6,506 nt of DNA from an uncultured Synechococcus sp. (GTDB lineage Bacteria > Cyanobacteriota > Cyanobacteriia > PCC-6307 > Cyanobiaceae): assembly GCA_913040905.1 (NCBI GenBank), contig CAJWIC010000079.1, forward strand, positions 1 through 6,506, written 5' to 3'. This document shows, one piece after another, positions 1 to 5,885 of the stretch. The position numbers and the translations under genes were made by a program. Positions within the stretch are counted from its first letter, which is position 1; each line of letters begins with the position of its first letter. The notes beneath the pieces were generated by a model. That model saw only the letters and a program-made list of their open reading frames with translations. It made no database searches and was not told the origin of the DNA.

Positions 1-36
1 GCAGAAGCCGTCACCGCCGAGAACGAGAACTTTCAC
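1..36 (-). CDS. sqdB: UDP-sulfoquinovose synthase SqdB, N-terminal fragment (cut by window edge)
   Basis: Only the first 12 codons are present, reading off the left edge. They give (M)KVLVLGGDGFC with a GTG start. This is a beta strand followed by the start of a glycine-rich Rossmann NAD-binding loop, and it matches the characteristic N-terminus I recall for SqdB. Known role: SqdB is a short-chain dehydrogenase-type enzyme that makes UDP-sulfoquinovose from UDP-glucose and sulfite, the head-group donor for the thylakoid sulfolipid SQDG. The GTG start is supported by an AGGAG Shine-Dalgarno motif 6 bases upstream on the minus strand. The gene lies 73 bases downstream of the psb34-like gene on the same strand, so the two may be co-transcribed. 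Another extended SDR sugar epimerase with a similar N-terminus cannot be excluded from 12 residues, but the GGDGFC string is quite specific. Confidence 0.8.
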   Translation of the reverse strand, partial: MKVLVLGGDGFC

Positions 37-42
37 CCCAAA

Positions 43-47
43 CTCCT
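43..47 (-). promoter_or_regulatory. Shine-Dalgarno site of sqdB
   Basis: On the minus strand AGGAG sits at 47 down to 43, six bases before the GTG at 36-34. It is one of the few clear Shine-Dalgarno motifs in this window. It decides the sqdB start in favour of GTG, because no ATG lies at the conserved N-terminus. Confidence 0.7.
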
Positions 48-109
48 GCTGGAAAGAGCGGAACGCTCATTCCGGGCAAGCTACTACAGGGATTTTCGTG
101 GGCTGTGCT

Positions 110-283
110 TCAGCTGATGGCAACGGTCACGGCCATCAGTCCCGCCACGAGCACAACCCCGCCGAGCATCATCAGCAGAGAGCTGCGGCCGCGGCTGCGG
201 CTGGTTTCGGGGTCCATGACCTCCATCCGCGGTTCTTTCGCAAAGGCGTTCAGGCGACCGCCATCTTCCGTGGTGACCTGCAT
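110..283 (-). CDS. psb34: Psb34-like photosystem II assembly small protein (ssl1498 family)
   Basis: This 57-residue ORF has an N-terminus reading MQVTTEDGGRLNAFAKEPRM. That resembles the TTEDGGRLNNFAxEP signature I recall for the ssl1498 family, called light-harvesting-like proteins and now Psb34. A basic, Ser/Arg-rich linker (about 28-34) is followed by one hydrophobic helix (about 35-56, LLMMLGGVVLVAGLMAVTVA) that ends the protein. I see no ExxNxR chlorophyll-binding motif, so it is not a canonical Hlip. Known for the family: Psb34 is a single-helix thylakoid protein that binds CP47-containing photosystem II assembly intermediates and affects Hlip binding. The ATG at 283 is the only start that includes the conserved N-terminus; no clear Shine-Dalgarno precedes it. 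It lies between thiG and sqdB on the same strand. The family call rests on recalled similarity. Confidence 0.8.
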   Translation of the reverse strand: MQVTTEDGGRLNAFAKEPRMEVMDPETSRSRGRSSLLMMLGGVVLVAGLMAVTVAIS

Positions 284-383
284 GGATCGAATGCGAGTGA
301 TCGGACCTTATGGGTCCAATTGCCTAACGACAGCCGATGTGTCGCAGGCTTCATCTCACTTCAAATTTCTTCATCACGTTTGA
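284..383 (-). promoter_or_regulatory. thiG-psb34 intergenic region with two short hairpins
   Basis: This 100-base gap precedes the psb34-like gene. It holds two short perfect inverted repeats: GGACC/GGTCC at 303-307 and 313-317 (5-base loop), and CGACA/TGTCG at 328-332 and 340-344 (7-base loop). Neither is followed by a T-run on the minus strand, so they do not look like intrinsic terminators of thiG. I could not find a convincing -35/-10 pair. The gap may hold the psb34 promoter or 5' leader, but this is inferred from position only. Confidence 0.3.
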
Positions 384-1205
384 TTACTTGACGACTCCCT
401 GGCTGGGCGAGCTGGCGGACGCTTCACCCCGTCTGGGCAGCCGTCCGGAGCGATAGGCGGTCCGTCCGGCGATCACGGCCTGACCCATGGCTTCGGCCAT
501 GGCAGCAGGATCTCCGGCCAGGGCGATCGCACTGTTCACCAGAACGGCGTCGGCACCCATCTCCAGGGCCTGGGCCGCTTCGCTGGGAACACCGATGCCG
601 GCGTCCACCACCACCGGTACACCAGCGTTCTCAATGATCAAAGCGATGTTGGCTGCATTGTTGAGTCCCTGGCCGGAGCCGATGGGTGAGCCCAGGGGCA
701 TCACCGTGGCGCAGCCGGCGTCCTCCAGCCGCCGGGCCAGCAGCGGATCGGCATTGATGTACGGCAACACCGTGAATCCCTCTTTCACCAGTTGTTCCGC
801 TGCTTCGAGGGTGCCGATCGGATCGGGCAGCAGATGACGGCTGTCGGGGATCACCTCCAGTTTCACGAAGGTGTTGTCCTCCTGGCCCGCCAGCTTGGCC
901 AGTTCACGGCCCAGTCTGGCCACCCGCACCGCTTCCTCGGCGTTGGTGCACCCCGCGGTGTTGGGCAGCATCCAGATGCGTGTCCAGTCGATGGCCTCCA
1001 TCAAGCCGGCGTGGCCGGCCGCCACGGCCTGCACACGGCGAACGGCCACGGTGACCATGTCGCAGCCAGACCTCTCGATGCTCTGTTGCATCAGGTCCAT
1101 GGAGGGGTACTTGCCGGTGCCCGTGAACAGCCGGCTTTGAAAGGGGCGGCCACCGATGATCAGGGCATCTCCCTGGGCTGCTGAGCTGGGTGGGTTGGGA
1201 ACCAT
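384..1205 (-). CDS. thiG: Thiazole synthase ThiG
   Basis: This complete 273-residue protein is of normal length for ThiG. The enzyme forms the thiazole phosphate of thiamin from 1-deoxy-D-xylulose 5-phosphate, dehydroglycine and sulfur carried as ThiS thiocarboxylate, using a cytoplasmic TIM barrel. Visible family motifs are LFTGTGKY near residues 26-33, the FVKLEVIPD segment with Lys115 and Glu117 (matching the Schiff-base lysine and nearby acid of the family), LPDPI near 126-130, [13 protein letters not shown] near 168-180, and [17 protein letters not shown] plus [11 protein letters not shown] near 198-228 (phosphate-binding end). The frame extends to a TTG at 1220, but I chose the ATG at 1205 because the family's conserved part begins shortly after it. 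It is standalone, not fused to ThiO as in some cyanobacteria. No other thiamin gene is visible here. The gene upstream diverges, with 51 bases between. Confidence 0.97.
   Translation of the reverse strand: MVPNPPSSAAQGDALIIGGRPFQSRLFTGTGKYPSMDLMQQSIERSGCDMVTVAVRRVQAVAAGHAGLMEAIDWTRIWMLPNTAGCTNAEEAVRVARLGRELAKLAGQEDNTFVKLEVIPDSRHLLPDPIGTLEAAEQLVKEGFTVLPYINADPLLARRLEDAGCATVMPLGSPIGSGQGLNNAANIALIIENAGVPVVVDAGIGVPSEAAQALEMGADAVLVNSAIALAGDPAAMAEAMGQAVIAGRTAYRSGRLPRRGEASASSPSQGVVK
523..530. repeat. HIP1 octamer GCGATCGC
   Basis: An exact palindromic GCGATCGC lies inside thiG. HIP1 is an octamer strongly over-represented in many cyanobacterial genomes. Two copies in 6.5 kb is more than the roughly 0.2 expected from base composition alone, but it is a small count and only weak support for the taxon. 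Confidence 0.7.
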
Positions 1206-1256
1206 GACGCGTCTGAGCAAAAGGGCCTACCGTGCGCCCATCATCCCTTGTGCTCC
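1206..1256. promoter_or_regulatory. Divergent promoter region between thiG and the unknown plus-strand gene
   Basis: These 51 bases separate two start codons that point away from each other, so they should contain, or overlap, the promoters of both genes unless transcription starts inside the neighbouring reading frames. I see no good -10/-35 pair, no THI-box (TPP riboswitch) and no clear Shine-Dalgarno on either strand. The gap is also too short for a complete TPP riboswitch in front of thiG. Confidence 0.35.
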
Positions 1257-1808
1257 ATGCCTGTCCTGCTCGCCATGGATCTTCCGATCGGCAGCCAGGT
1301 GCCATTCCAGAGCAATCCTCAGTTGCCGCTCGATCCGATTCAGCTGGCGATCCCCCTGGAGATTGATGGAGGAGAGGTTGAGAGTTTTGACCCTGTGGCG
1401 CGGGCAGCTGAGCTGGAGTCGTCGCTTCCTCGCACCTGGTGCGGAACGTTTCAGCCCTTTGACGGCAATCCCACCGTTGATGTGACGCTTGAACTGAGTG
1501 CCGTCACGGCGATGGGCCAGATGGTCGACCTGCGCGGCACCTTGTCGGTGGGGTCGGTGACCACACCGGTTCAGGGCAATCTGCATGCCAAATCGGATCA
1601 ACTCGATCTGATTCCCCTCGGTGATTCCCTGATTGCCGGTCTCGAGCCCGGTGGTCTGTTCCTTGGTCTTCAGGGTTTCAGCCCCACCGGCTGGCAATCC
1701 CCTCGCTTAATCAACAGTGCTGATCCAAGCACTGGTGTCGGTGGTCGTCTTGCCCTCACCAGCGGCTGCCAGGCAGAGAGTGTTGTCCCTGTTCAACCAC
1801 TCTGGTGA
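1257..1808 (+). CDS. Conserved-looking hypothetical protein, function unknown
   Basis: This 183-residue protein is one I cannot name, although its wording resembles a conserved hypothetical found in marine picocyanobacteria. The N-terminal third is Pro/Leu-rich with no clear signal peptide or membrane helix. A TWCGTFQPFD segment (about 60-69) is followed by alternating beta-type strands: VDVTLELSAV (74-83), GQMVDLRGTL (87-96), TPVQGNLHA (103-111) and LFLGLQGFSPTGW (134-146). A beta-sheet or barrel-like fold is plausible but inferred. Two cysteines occur, at 62 and 171. I chose the ATG at 1257; a TTG at 1248 and an ATG at 1275 are also in frame, and none has a clear Shine-Dalgarno. It stands alone on the plus strand between minus-strand genes. 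A hairpin terminator directly after its stop supports an independent transcript. An opposing open frame at 1227-1697 is judged a shadow because it lacks family-like sequence. Confidence 0.75.
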   Translation: MPVLLAMDLPIGSQVPFQSNPQLPLDPIQLAIPLEIDGGEVESFDPVARAAELESSLPRTWCGTFQPFDGNPTVDVTLELSAVTAMGQMVDLRGTLSVGSVTTPVQGNLHAKSDQLDLIPLGDSLIAGLEPGGLFLGLQGFSPTGWQSPRLINSADPSTGVGGRLALTSGCQAESVVPVQPLW

Positions 1809-1810
1809 TC

Positions 1811-1834
1811 GTCTGATTGCTCAGACCCGTTTTT
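1811..1834 (+). terminator. Intrinsic terminator of the unknown gene, overlapping the end of ycf37
   Basis: GTCTGA (1811-1816), loop TTGC, then TCAGAC (1821-1826) form a perfect 6-bp stem. After CCG comes a run of five T (1830-1834). It begins two bases after the TGA of the plus-strand gene. The right arm contains the complement of the ycf37 stop codon, and the T-run lies in the ycf37 coding region. On the minus strand the same hairpin has no T-run, so it should act mainly in the plus direction. The stem is short and its T-run is offset by three bases, so efficiency may be moderate. Confidence 0.6.
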
Positions 1835-2336
1835 CCAGCTTCTTGACGGCTCGTTTGGCCGTTCCGTTGCCGGGTTCAATCTCCAGGGTGCGTCGATACA
1901 GCGTCAGAGCTTCTTCGGCGTTGAGCAATTTGTCCTGGGCGTAGCCCAGATTGTTGAGCGCAACGGGGTAGTTGGGTTTGGCTTTCAGAGCCAATTTGTA
2001 ATGCTTACTGGCACCCTCGTAATCCTTCTGGGCAGCCAGCGCAAAACCAAGGGCGTTTTCGATCACCGCCCGTGCTTCGTCAGGCTCATCGCCCAGACGT
2101 TTCAGGGCCTGTTTAAGCGTGGCGGTGGCCTGGGGATACAACCGCTTGCGCAGTTGCACGGAACCGAGTTCGTAGAGATCCGACGCCTGGCGAGACTTGG
2201 CTGCGCCGGATTGTTCCAACTGCTGCAGTTGTGATTCGTCGCGACGCACACGCAACAATTGCCTGCCCACCACCACAGCAGCGATGGCAAGCAGGCCAAC
2301 CAGGCCCAGCAGGTAGGTCTGGGGCAGCAGATTCAC
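1821..2336 (-). CDS. ycf37: Ycf37-like TPR protein, probable photosystem I assembly factor
   Basis: This 171-residue protein has one N-terminal membrane helix (about 7-24, TYLLGLVGLLAIAAVVVG), a charged linker with coiled-coil character (about 30-50), and three TPR units at about 51-84, 89-122 and 123-156. The TPR signatures are clear, for example YELGSVQLRKRLYPQA, ALGFALAAQKDYEGA and ALNNLGYAQDKLLNAEEAL. One membrane anchor plus three TPRs is the architecture of Ycf37, a thylakoid protein of cyanobacteria and some plastids that aids photosystem I assembly or stability. The frame is open to a TTG at 2396, which would overlap rplT by 50 bases. I prefer the GTG at 2336: it lies 10 bases after the rplT stop and places the helix at the N-terminus, as in Ycf37. 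It is probably the last gene of the rpmI-rplT operon. Another membrane-anchored TPR protein is possible. Confidence 0.8.
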   Translation of the reverse strand: MNLLPQTYLLGLVGLLAIAAVVVGRQLLRVRRDESQLQQLEQSGAAKSRQASDLYELGSVQLRKRLYPQATATLKQALKRLGDEPDEARAVIENALGFALAAQKDYEGASKHYKLALKAKPNYPVALNNLGYAQDKLLNAEEALTLYRRTLEIEPGNGTAKRAVKKLEKRV

Positions 2337-2346
2337 AGGATCGAAT

Positions 2347-2694
2347 TCAGCTCTTGGCTGCAGAAACCACGCTGGTGAAGCTACCGGGATCCACAACAGC
2401 CAGTTGGGCCAGCATCTTGCGGTTCAGACGAACGTCGGCCTTCTTCAGGCCACCCATCAGACGGCTGTAGCTCACACCGTTGATCCGGGCCGCAGCGTTG
2501 ATGCGGGCAATCCAGAGACGACGGAAATCACGCTTGCGACGACGACGGTCGCGGTAGGCGTTGCACAACGCCTTCATCACCCGCTGATTGGCGGTGCGGA
2601 ACAGGGTGCCGTTGCCGCCGCGGAAGCCACGGGCCAGCCGCAGGATCTTGTTGCGGCGCTTACGGGCGACGTTGCCTCTCTTGACGCGGGCCAT
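2347..2694 (-). CDS. rplT: 50S ribosomal protein L20
   Basis: This 115-residue protein has the standard bacterial L20 length and sequence. It opens with [20 protein letters not shown], has the glycine-rich [16 protein letters not shown] segment, the very basic [20 protein letters not shown] stretch (about 47-66), and the C-terminal globular part with [29 protein letters not shown]20 binds 23S rRNA, is needed early in assembly of the large subunit, and in several bacteria represses its own operon by binding a leader RNA. The gene lies 41 bases after rpmI, the usual pairing, and the ycf37-like gene follows by 10 bases. Its ATG has no strong Shine-Dalgarno, as for most genes in this window. Confidence 0.99.
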   Translation of the reverse strand: MARVKRGNVARKRRNKILRLARGFRGGNGTLFRTANQRVMKALCNAYRDRRRRKRDFRRLWIARINAAARINGVSYSRLMGGLKKADVRLNRKMLAQLAVVDPGSFTSVVSAAKS

Positions 2695-2735
2695 GACGTT
2701 GGAAGGGTGGGATCAGATCGTGTAGGAACGGGCGC

Positions 2736-2933
2736 TCAGGCGTACGGGAGCATGCGCACCACGCGCAGCTCGTCGGTCTCGTGAACCACTGCCTTGGTGG
2801 CGAGGTGACGCTTCTGCTTCGGGGTCTTGTGGTCCAGCAGGTGGTTGCGGAACGCACGACGACGGGTGAATTTGCCGGTGCCGGTTGCCTTGAACCGCTT
2901 GGCGGCAGCTTTGCGGGTCTTCAGCTTGGGCAT
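2736..2933 (-). CDS. rpmI: 50S ribosomal protein L35
   Basis: This 65-residue basic protein starts [20 protein letters not shown] and contains [22 protein letters not shown], the classic L35 pattern, and is of normal length. L35 is a small component of the large ribosomal subunit. The frame is open upstream for another 100 codons, to 3233, but the ATG at 2933 gives the exact family N-terminus, so the upstream part is non-coding on this strand and lies in the divergent SpoIID-like gene. rpmI heads the rpmI-rplT-ycf37 run. infC, which precedes rpmI in many bacteria, is not here: the upstream neighbour is divergent. Confidence 0.99.
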   Translation of the reverse strand: MPKLKTRKAAAKRFKATGTGKFTRRRAFRNHLLDHKTPKQKRHLATKAVVHETDELRVVRMLPYA

Positions 2934-2991
2934 TGCTCTGCTCGTCCGGGCACAAACGACAAGAATACGCCCTGATGTGCCCAACCTCTTA
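2934..2991. promoter_or_regulatory. Divergent promoter region, rpmI operon and SpoIID-like gene
   Basis: These 58 bases separate divergent start codons and are the natural place for the rpmI operon promoter and that of the plus-strand run. On the minus strand a TATTCT hexamer at 2967-2962 could be a -10 element about 30 bases before the rpmI ATG, but no matching -35 box lies at 16-18 bases. It would leave a leader of only some 20 bases, too short for an L20-leader type autoregulatory RNA like that of Firmicutes. The hexamer call is tentative. Confidence 0.35.
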
Positions 2992-4539
2992 ATGATCCGA
3001 TTGTTGGCTCTTGCGGTGCTGCTGTGGGTGGCATCGGGCTGTCGCGCCCAGGAGAGCCAGCGCCCCCTCCAATCCCCGCGTTCCGAGGAGGTCCAACCGC
3101 TCCTCACCCATCGACACGTGGCGGCACCACCGGCGGTGACGGCGCAGCAACCGGTGCTGTGGGTGTCGCTGGGGGCGCACCTGGGCAATCGCGCTGATGC
3201 GTCAGCGCTCACGTTGACGGCAGCTTCCGGCAACCTCAGTTTGAGGGATCGTTCCGGAAGGCAATGGTCTTCAGAGTCGGTCCAGATCAGTTGGCGGTCT
3301 GTTCCGTTGCGGGCACCGTTGGCGTTGGCCCGCCGGGTGGCGGGTCCCTTCGCCAGCTTTGAATCGGCGGAGCGGGTGGCGTTGCGCTGGCGGGCGCTCG
3401 GGGTGGCCGCTGATGTGGCTCATCCCTCTGATTGGGAGGTCTGGGCGCCGGCGGGGGCTCCGGCTCCAGAGGATCTGATGGTGCGGGACTGGTCCAGTCG
3501 ATTGGCGAACAGCATCGAGCCGGTGCTGCAGCTGCCCGAGGGCGGGCAGACGCTGAAGGGCCCGTTGGAGATCGATGCTCCGGGCGGATTGCGTTGGGGC
3601 AAAGGCGTGTTCCAAGGCCCGTTCCGTCTGCAGCGGGATGCCTATGGCAGCTGGACACTGGTGGAACAGGTGCCCTTGGAGCGTTATCTCGAAGGTGTGG
3701 TGCCCCATGAGATCGGTGCGGGTTCACCGCCGGCGGCATTGCAGGCCCAGACCGTGTTGGCGCGCACCTGGGCCCTGGCCAACAGCCACCGCTTCCGGAT
3801 TGACGGCTACCACCTCTGCAGCGACACCCAGTGCCAGGTCTACAGCGACCCGCGTCAGGCGGGGTCAGCGGTGCGGCAGGCGATCACCGCGACTCAGGGA
3901 CGACTGCTCAGCTGGAAGGGAAAGCCGATCAGCGCTGTTTATCACGCCACAAACGGTGGTGTGATGGCAGCGGGGCCTGAGGCGTGGTCGATGGATGCTC
4001 AGCCCTACCTGAGGGCGCGGGTGGATGGTGACGCCGGTTGGCAGCAGCGCCATGGATTGCCGTTGCAGCAGCGCTCAGCGGTGGCCAGCCTGCTGGCGCA
4101 ACGCGAGGGGGCCTATGGCAGTGCCCATCCGCGTTTTCGCTGGACGCGAACGTTGACGGCAAGCGGGATCCGCCAGGCCCTGGGAGCGTCTGTTGCCGGA
4201 TTAAAGGGCCCCTTGCGACTCGACGTTCTGGAGCGGGGCCGCAGTGGCCGGGTGCTGGCCCTGCAGGTGTCCGGCACCGATGCTGGTGCGCCGGTGGTGC
4301 TCAAACTCGACCGGATCCGCCGGACGATTCGGCGTTTGCCCAGCACTCTGTTCGTGATCGAGCCCCAGGGGGATCAGCGCTGGTTGGTGCGTGGAGGCGG
4401 CTTCGGTCATGGGGCCGGGCTGTCCCAGGCGGGTGCCATCGAGCTGGCCTGGCGGGGCTGGTCCACCGAGCGGATCCTCGACCACTACTACCCAGGGACT
4501 GTCTACGGCCCCCTGCCTGCGCCGCTGGAGTCCCCTTAG
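2992..4539 (+). CDS. SpoIID/LytB-domain lipoprotein, probable peptidoglycan-acting envelope protein
   Basis: This 515-residue protein starts with a lipoprotein signal: MIRLL, a hydrophobic stretch, then lipobox ASGC with Cys17 as the predicted lipidated residue. A Pro/Gln/Ser-rich linker follows. Residues about 115-155 ([23 protein letters not shown]...) look like a SPOR-type peptidoglycan-binding repeat, which is my inference. The SpoIID/LytB domain spans roughly 220-500: [16 protein letters not shown] (228-242; Glu240 lies where SpoIID has its catalytic Glu), [26 protein letters not shown] (His274, Cys276 and Cys281, resembling the SpoIID metal-site segment), VYHATNGGV, and the C-terminal [15 protein letters not shown] (468-482). 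Characterised SpoIID proteins are lytic transglycosylases; LytB relatives enhance amidases. Cyanobacteria do not sporulate, so the role is probably cell-wall remodelling. The ATG at 2992 gives the proper signal length; frame-open codons upstream overlap rpmI. The mgdA-like gene follows after 24 bases. Confidence 0.9.
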   Translation: MIRLLALAVLLWVASGCRAQESQRPLQSPRSEEVQPLLTHRHVAAPPAVTAQQPVLWVSLGAHLGNRADASALTLTAASGNLSLRDRSGRQWSSESVQISWRSVPLRAPLALARRVAGPFASFESAERVALRWRALGVAADVAHPSDWEVWAPAGAPAPEDLMVRDWSSRLANSIEPVLQLPEGGQTLKGPLEIDAPGGLRWGKGVFQGPFRLQRDAYGSWTLVEQVPLERYLEGVVPHEIGAGSPPAALQAQTVLARTWALANSHRFRIDGYHLCSDTQCQVYSDPRQAGSAVRQAITATQGRLLSWKGKPISAVYHATNGGVMAAGPEAWSMDAQPYLRARVDGDAGWQQRHGLPLQQRSAVASLLAQREGAYGSAHPRFRWTRTLTASGIRQALGASVAGLKGPLRLDVLERGRSGRVLALQVSGTDAGAPVVLKLDRIRRTIRRLPSTLFVIEPQGDQRWLVRGGGFGHGAGLSQAGAIELAWRGWSTERILDHYYPGTVYGPLPAPLESP

Positions 4540-4563
4540 AGTCCTGCCCACACGAGTGGTTGC

Positions 4564-5883
4564 ATGGCGTCCACCCCTGGATCTGGTGATCACCGCAGGG
4601 TGAAGTCGGCAGCCTTTCTGTTCGCCTGTGGATGTGCTGGTGCAGCACCCCACTGGCTGGATCCGGTGCGATCGCTGTGGCCTGCCATCAGCCTGGCAAT
4701 GCTGCTCGGCGGATATGGATTGCGCACCGTGCTGCGTGCCGATCTGAAGCGTGGTGACACCGCTGAGGTGGTGAAGCTTGATCGCGCATCGCTGCCCAGC
4801 CTGGATGTGGTGGTGGCGGCCCGCGATGAGGAGGGCGTGGTCACGCGCCTGGTGGAGCGGTTGACGGCGTTGCGTTATCCCGCTGATCGCCTCACTACCT
4901 GGGTGATTGACGACGGCAGCCTGGACCGCACTCCCCAGTTGCTGGATCAACTGGCGGAACGCCATCCGGGGTTGAACGTGATTCACCGGCCGCGCGATGC
5001 CGGTGGTGGCAAGTCCGGTGCCTTGAACACGGCATTGGCTCAGCTGAGCGGCGATTGGTTGCTGGTGCTCGATGCCGATGCCCAGTTGCAGGAGGATCTG
5101 CTGGAGCGGCTGGTGCCCTACGCCCTCGACGGTGGCTGGTCGGCGGTGCAGTTGCGCAAGGCGGTGATCGACGCCGATTGCAACTGGCTGACGCGGTCGC
5201 AGGCGATGGAAATGGCCCTGGATGCGGTGATCCAGACCGGACGGCTCTCCACCGGTGGCATCGCAGAACTGCGGGGCAATGGCCAGCTGATTCGCCGCTC
5301 GGTGCTGGAGGCCAGTGGTGGTTTCAACGAGGACACCGTCACCGATGACCTCGACCTGAGTTTCCGCCTGCTCACCCACGGCGCCCTGGTGGGAATCCTC
5401 TGGGATCCGCCGGTGCAGGAGGAGGCAGTCCCTGGGTTGAAGGCTCTGTGGAAGCAGCGGCAGCGCTGGGCGGAAGGTGGTCTGCAGCGCTTCTTTGATT
5501 ACTGGCCGACGCTCACTTCAGGACAGTTGTCGCTGCGTCAACGCTGGGATCTGGCCTGTTTCTTCCTGCTCCAGTACTGCCTACCGCTGCTGTCGTTTGC
5601 CGATCTGAGCACCAGTGTGATCAGCCGCACCGTGCCGACCTACTGGCCGCTGTCCTTTGTGGCGTTCGGTGTGTCGGGTCTGGCGTACTGGCGCGGTTGC
5701 CGTGGCTGCAATGAGGGGCCCTTGATTCCACGCCCCGGCGTCTGGCACCTCCTGGTGGCGATTGCTTATCTGGGCCACTGGTTTGTAGTGATTCCCTGGG
5801 TGACGCTGCGGATGGCGTTGCTGCCCAAGCGGTTGGTCTGGGCCAAGACCAGCCATGGCCAGGACCATCCGGTCCAGGTCTGA
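4564..5883 (+). CDS. mgdA: Family 2 glycosyltransferase, probable monoglucosyldiacylglycerol synthase MgdA
   Basis: This 439-residue membrane glycosyltransferase has a helix at about 38-57, then a GT2 catalytic domain with VVVAARDEEGVV (82-93), VIDDGS (114-119), HRPRDAGGGKSGALNTAL (141-158), the metal-binding DAD (170-172), GGIAELRGNGQLIRR (231-245), TDDLDLSFR (260-268) and QRQRW (298-302, the QxxRW motif). Three more helices lie near 328-347, 361-378 and 394-418. GGKSGALN, GELRGNGQ-like and TDDLDL in this order, with WAEGGLQRFFDYW after QxxRW, match my recollection of cyanobacterial MgdA (Synechocystis Sll1377). That enzyme transfers glucose from UDP-glucose to diacylglycerol, making MGlcDG, which is epimerised to the thylakoid lipid MGDG. 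The ATG at 4564 is used; a GTG at 4600 is a reasonable alternative. It sits 24 bases after the SpoIID-like gene. A related GT2 with another acceptor is the main alternative. Confidence 0.85.
   Translation: MASTPGSGDHRRVKSAAFLFACGCAGAAPHWLDPVRSLWPAISLAMLLGGYGLRTVLRADLKRGDTAEVVKLDRASLPSLDVVVAARDEEGVVTRLVERLTALRYPADRLTTWVIDDGSLDRTPQLLDQLAERHPGLNVIHRPRDAGGGKSGALNTALAQLSGDWLLVLDADAQLQEDLLERLVPYALDGGWSAVQLRKAVIDADCNWLTRSQAMEMALDAVIQTGRLSTGGIAELRGNGQLIRRSVLEASGGFNEDTVTDDLDLSFRLLTHGALVGILWDPPVQEEAVPGLKALWKQRQRWAEGGLQRFFDYWPTLTSGQLSLRQRWDLACFFLLQYCLPLLSFADLSTSVISRTVPTYWPLSFVAFGVSGLAYWRGCRGCNEGPLIPRPGVWHLLVAIAYLGHWFVVIPWVTLRMALLPKRLVWAKTSHGQDHPVQV
4668..4675. repeat. HIP1 octamer GCGATCGC
   Basis: This is the second exact HIP1 palindrome in the window, inside the 5' part of the mgdA-like gene. 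It supports a cyanobacterial source only together with the gene content. Confidence 0.7.
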
Positions 5884-5885
5884 CC

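Noticed and set aside
98..391. Plus-strand frames of 97 and 92 codons over the psb34-like gene
   Set aside because: They are shadows of the 57-residue minus-strand gene; the alanine and histidine runs are the reverse of its Ser/Arg linker and membrane helix.
1206..1256. TPP riboswitch in front of thiG
   Set aside because: The gap to the divergent gene is only 51 bases and contains no recognisable THI-box.
1227..1697. A 156-codon minus-strand frame opposite the unknown plus-strand gene
   Set aside because: Composition is rich in Arg, Gln and His without family-like segments, and the plus-strand frame has beta-strand patterning and its own terminator. This is the least certain of the rejections.
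2934..3233. Upstream extension of L35 to a 165-residue protein
   Set aside because: The L35 family N-terminus begins exactly at the ATG at 2933; the extension is antisense to the SpoIID-like signal peptide region.
4201..5379. A 392-codon open frame on the minus strand across the SpoIID-like and mgdA-like genes
   Set aside because: It is antisense to two strongly supported family proteins, is rich in Gln, His and Arg with no motif, and is explained by codon bias in GC-rich genes.
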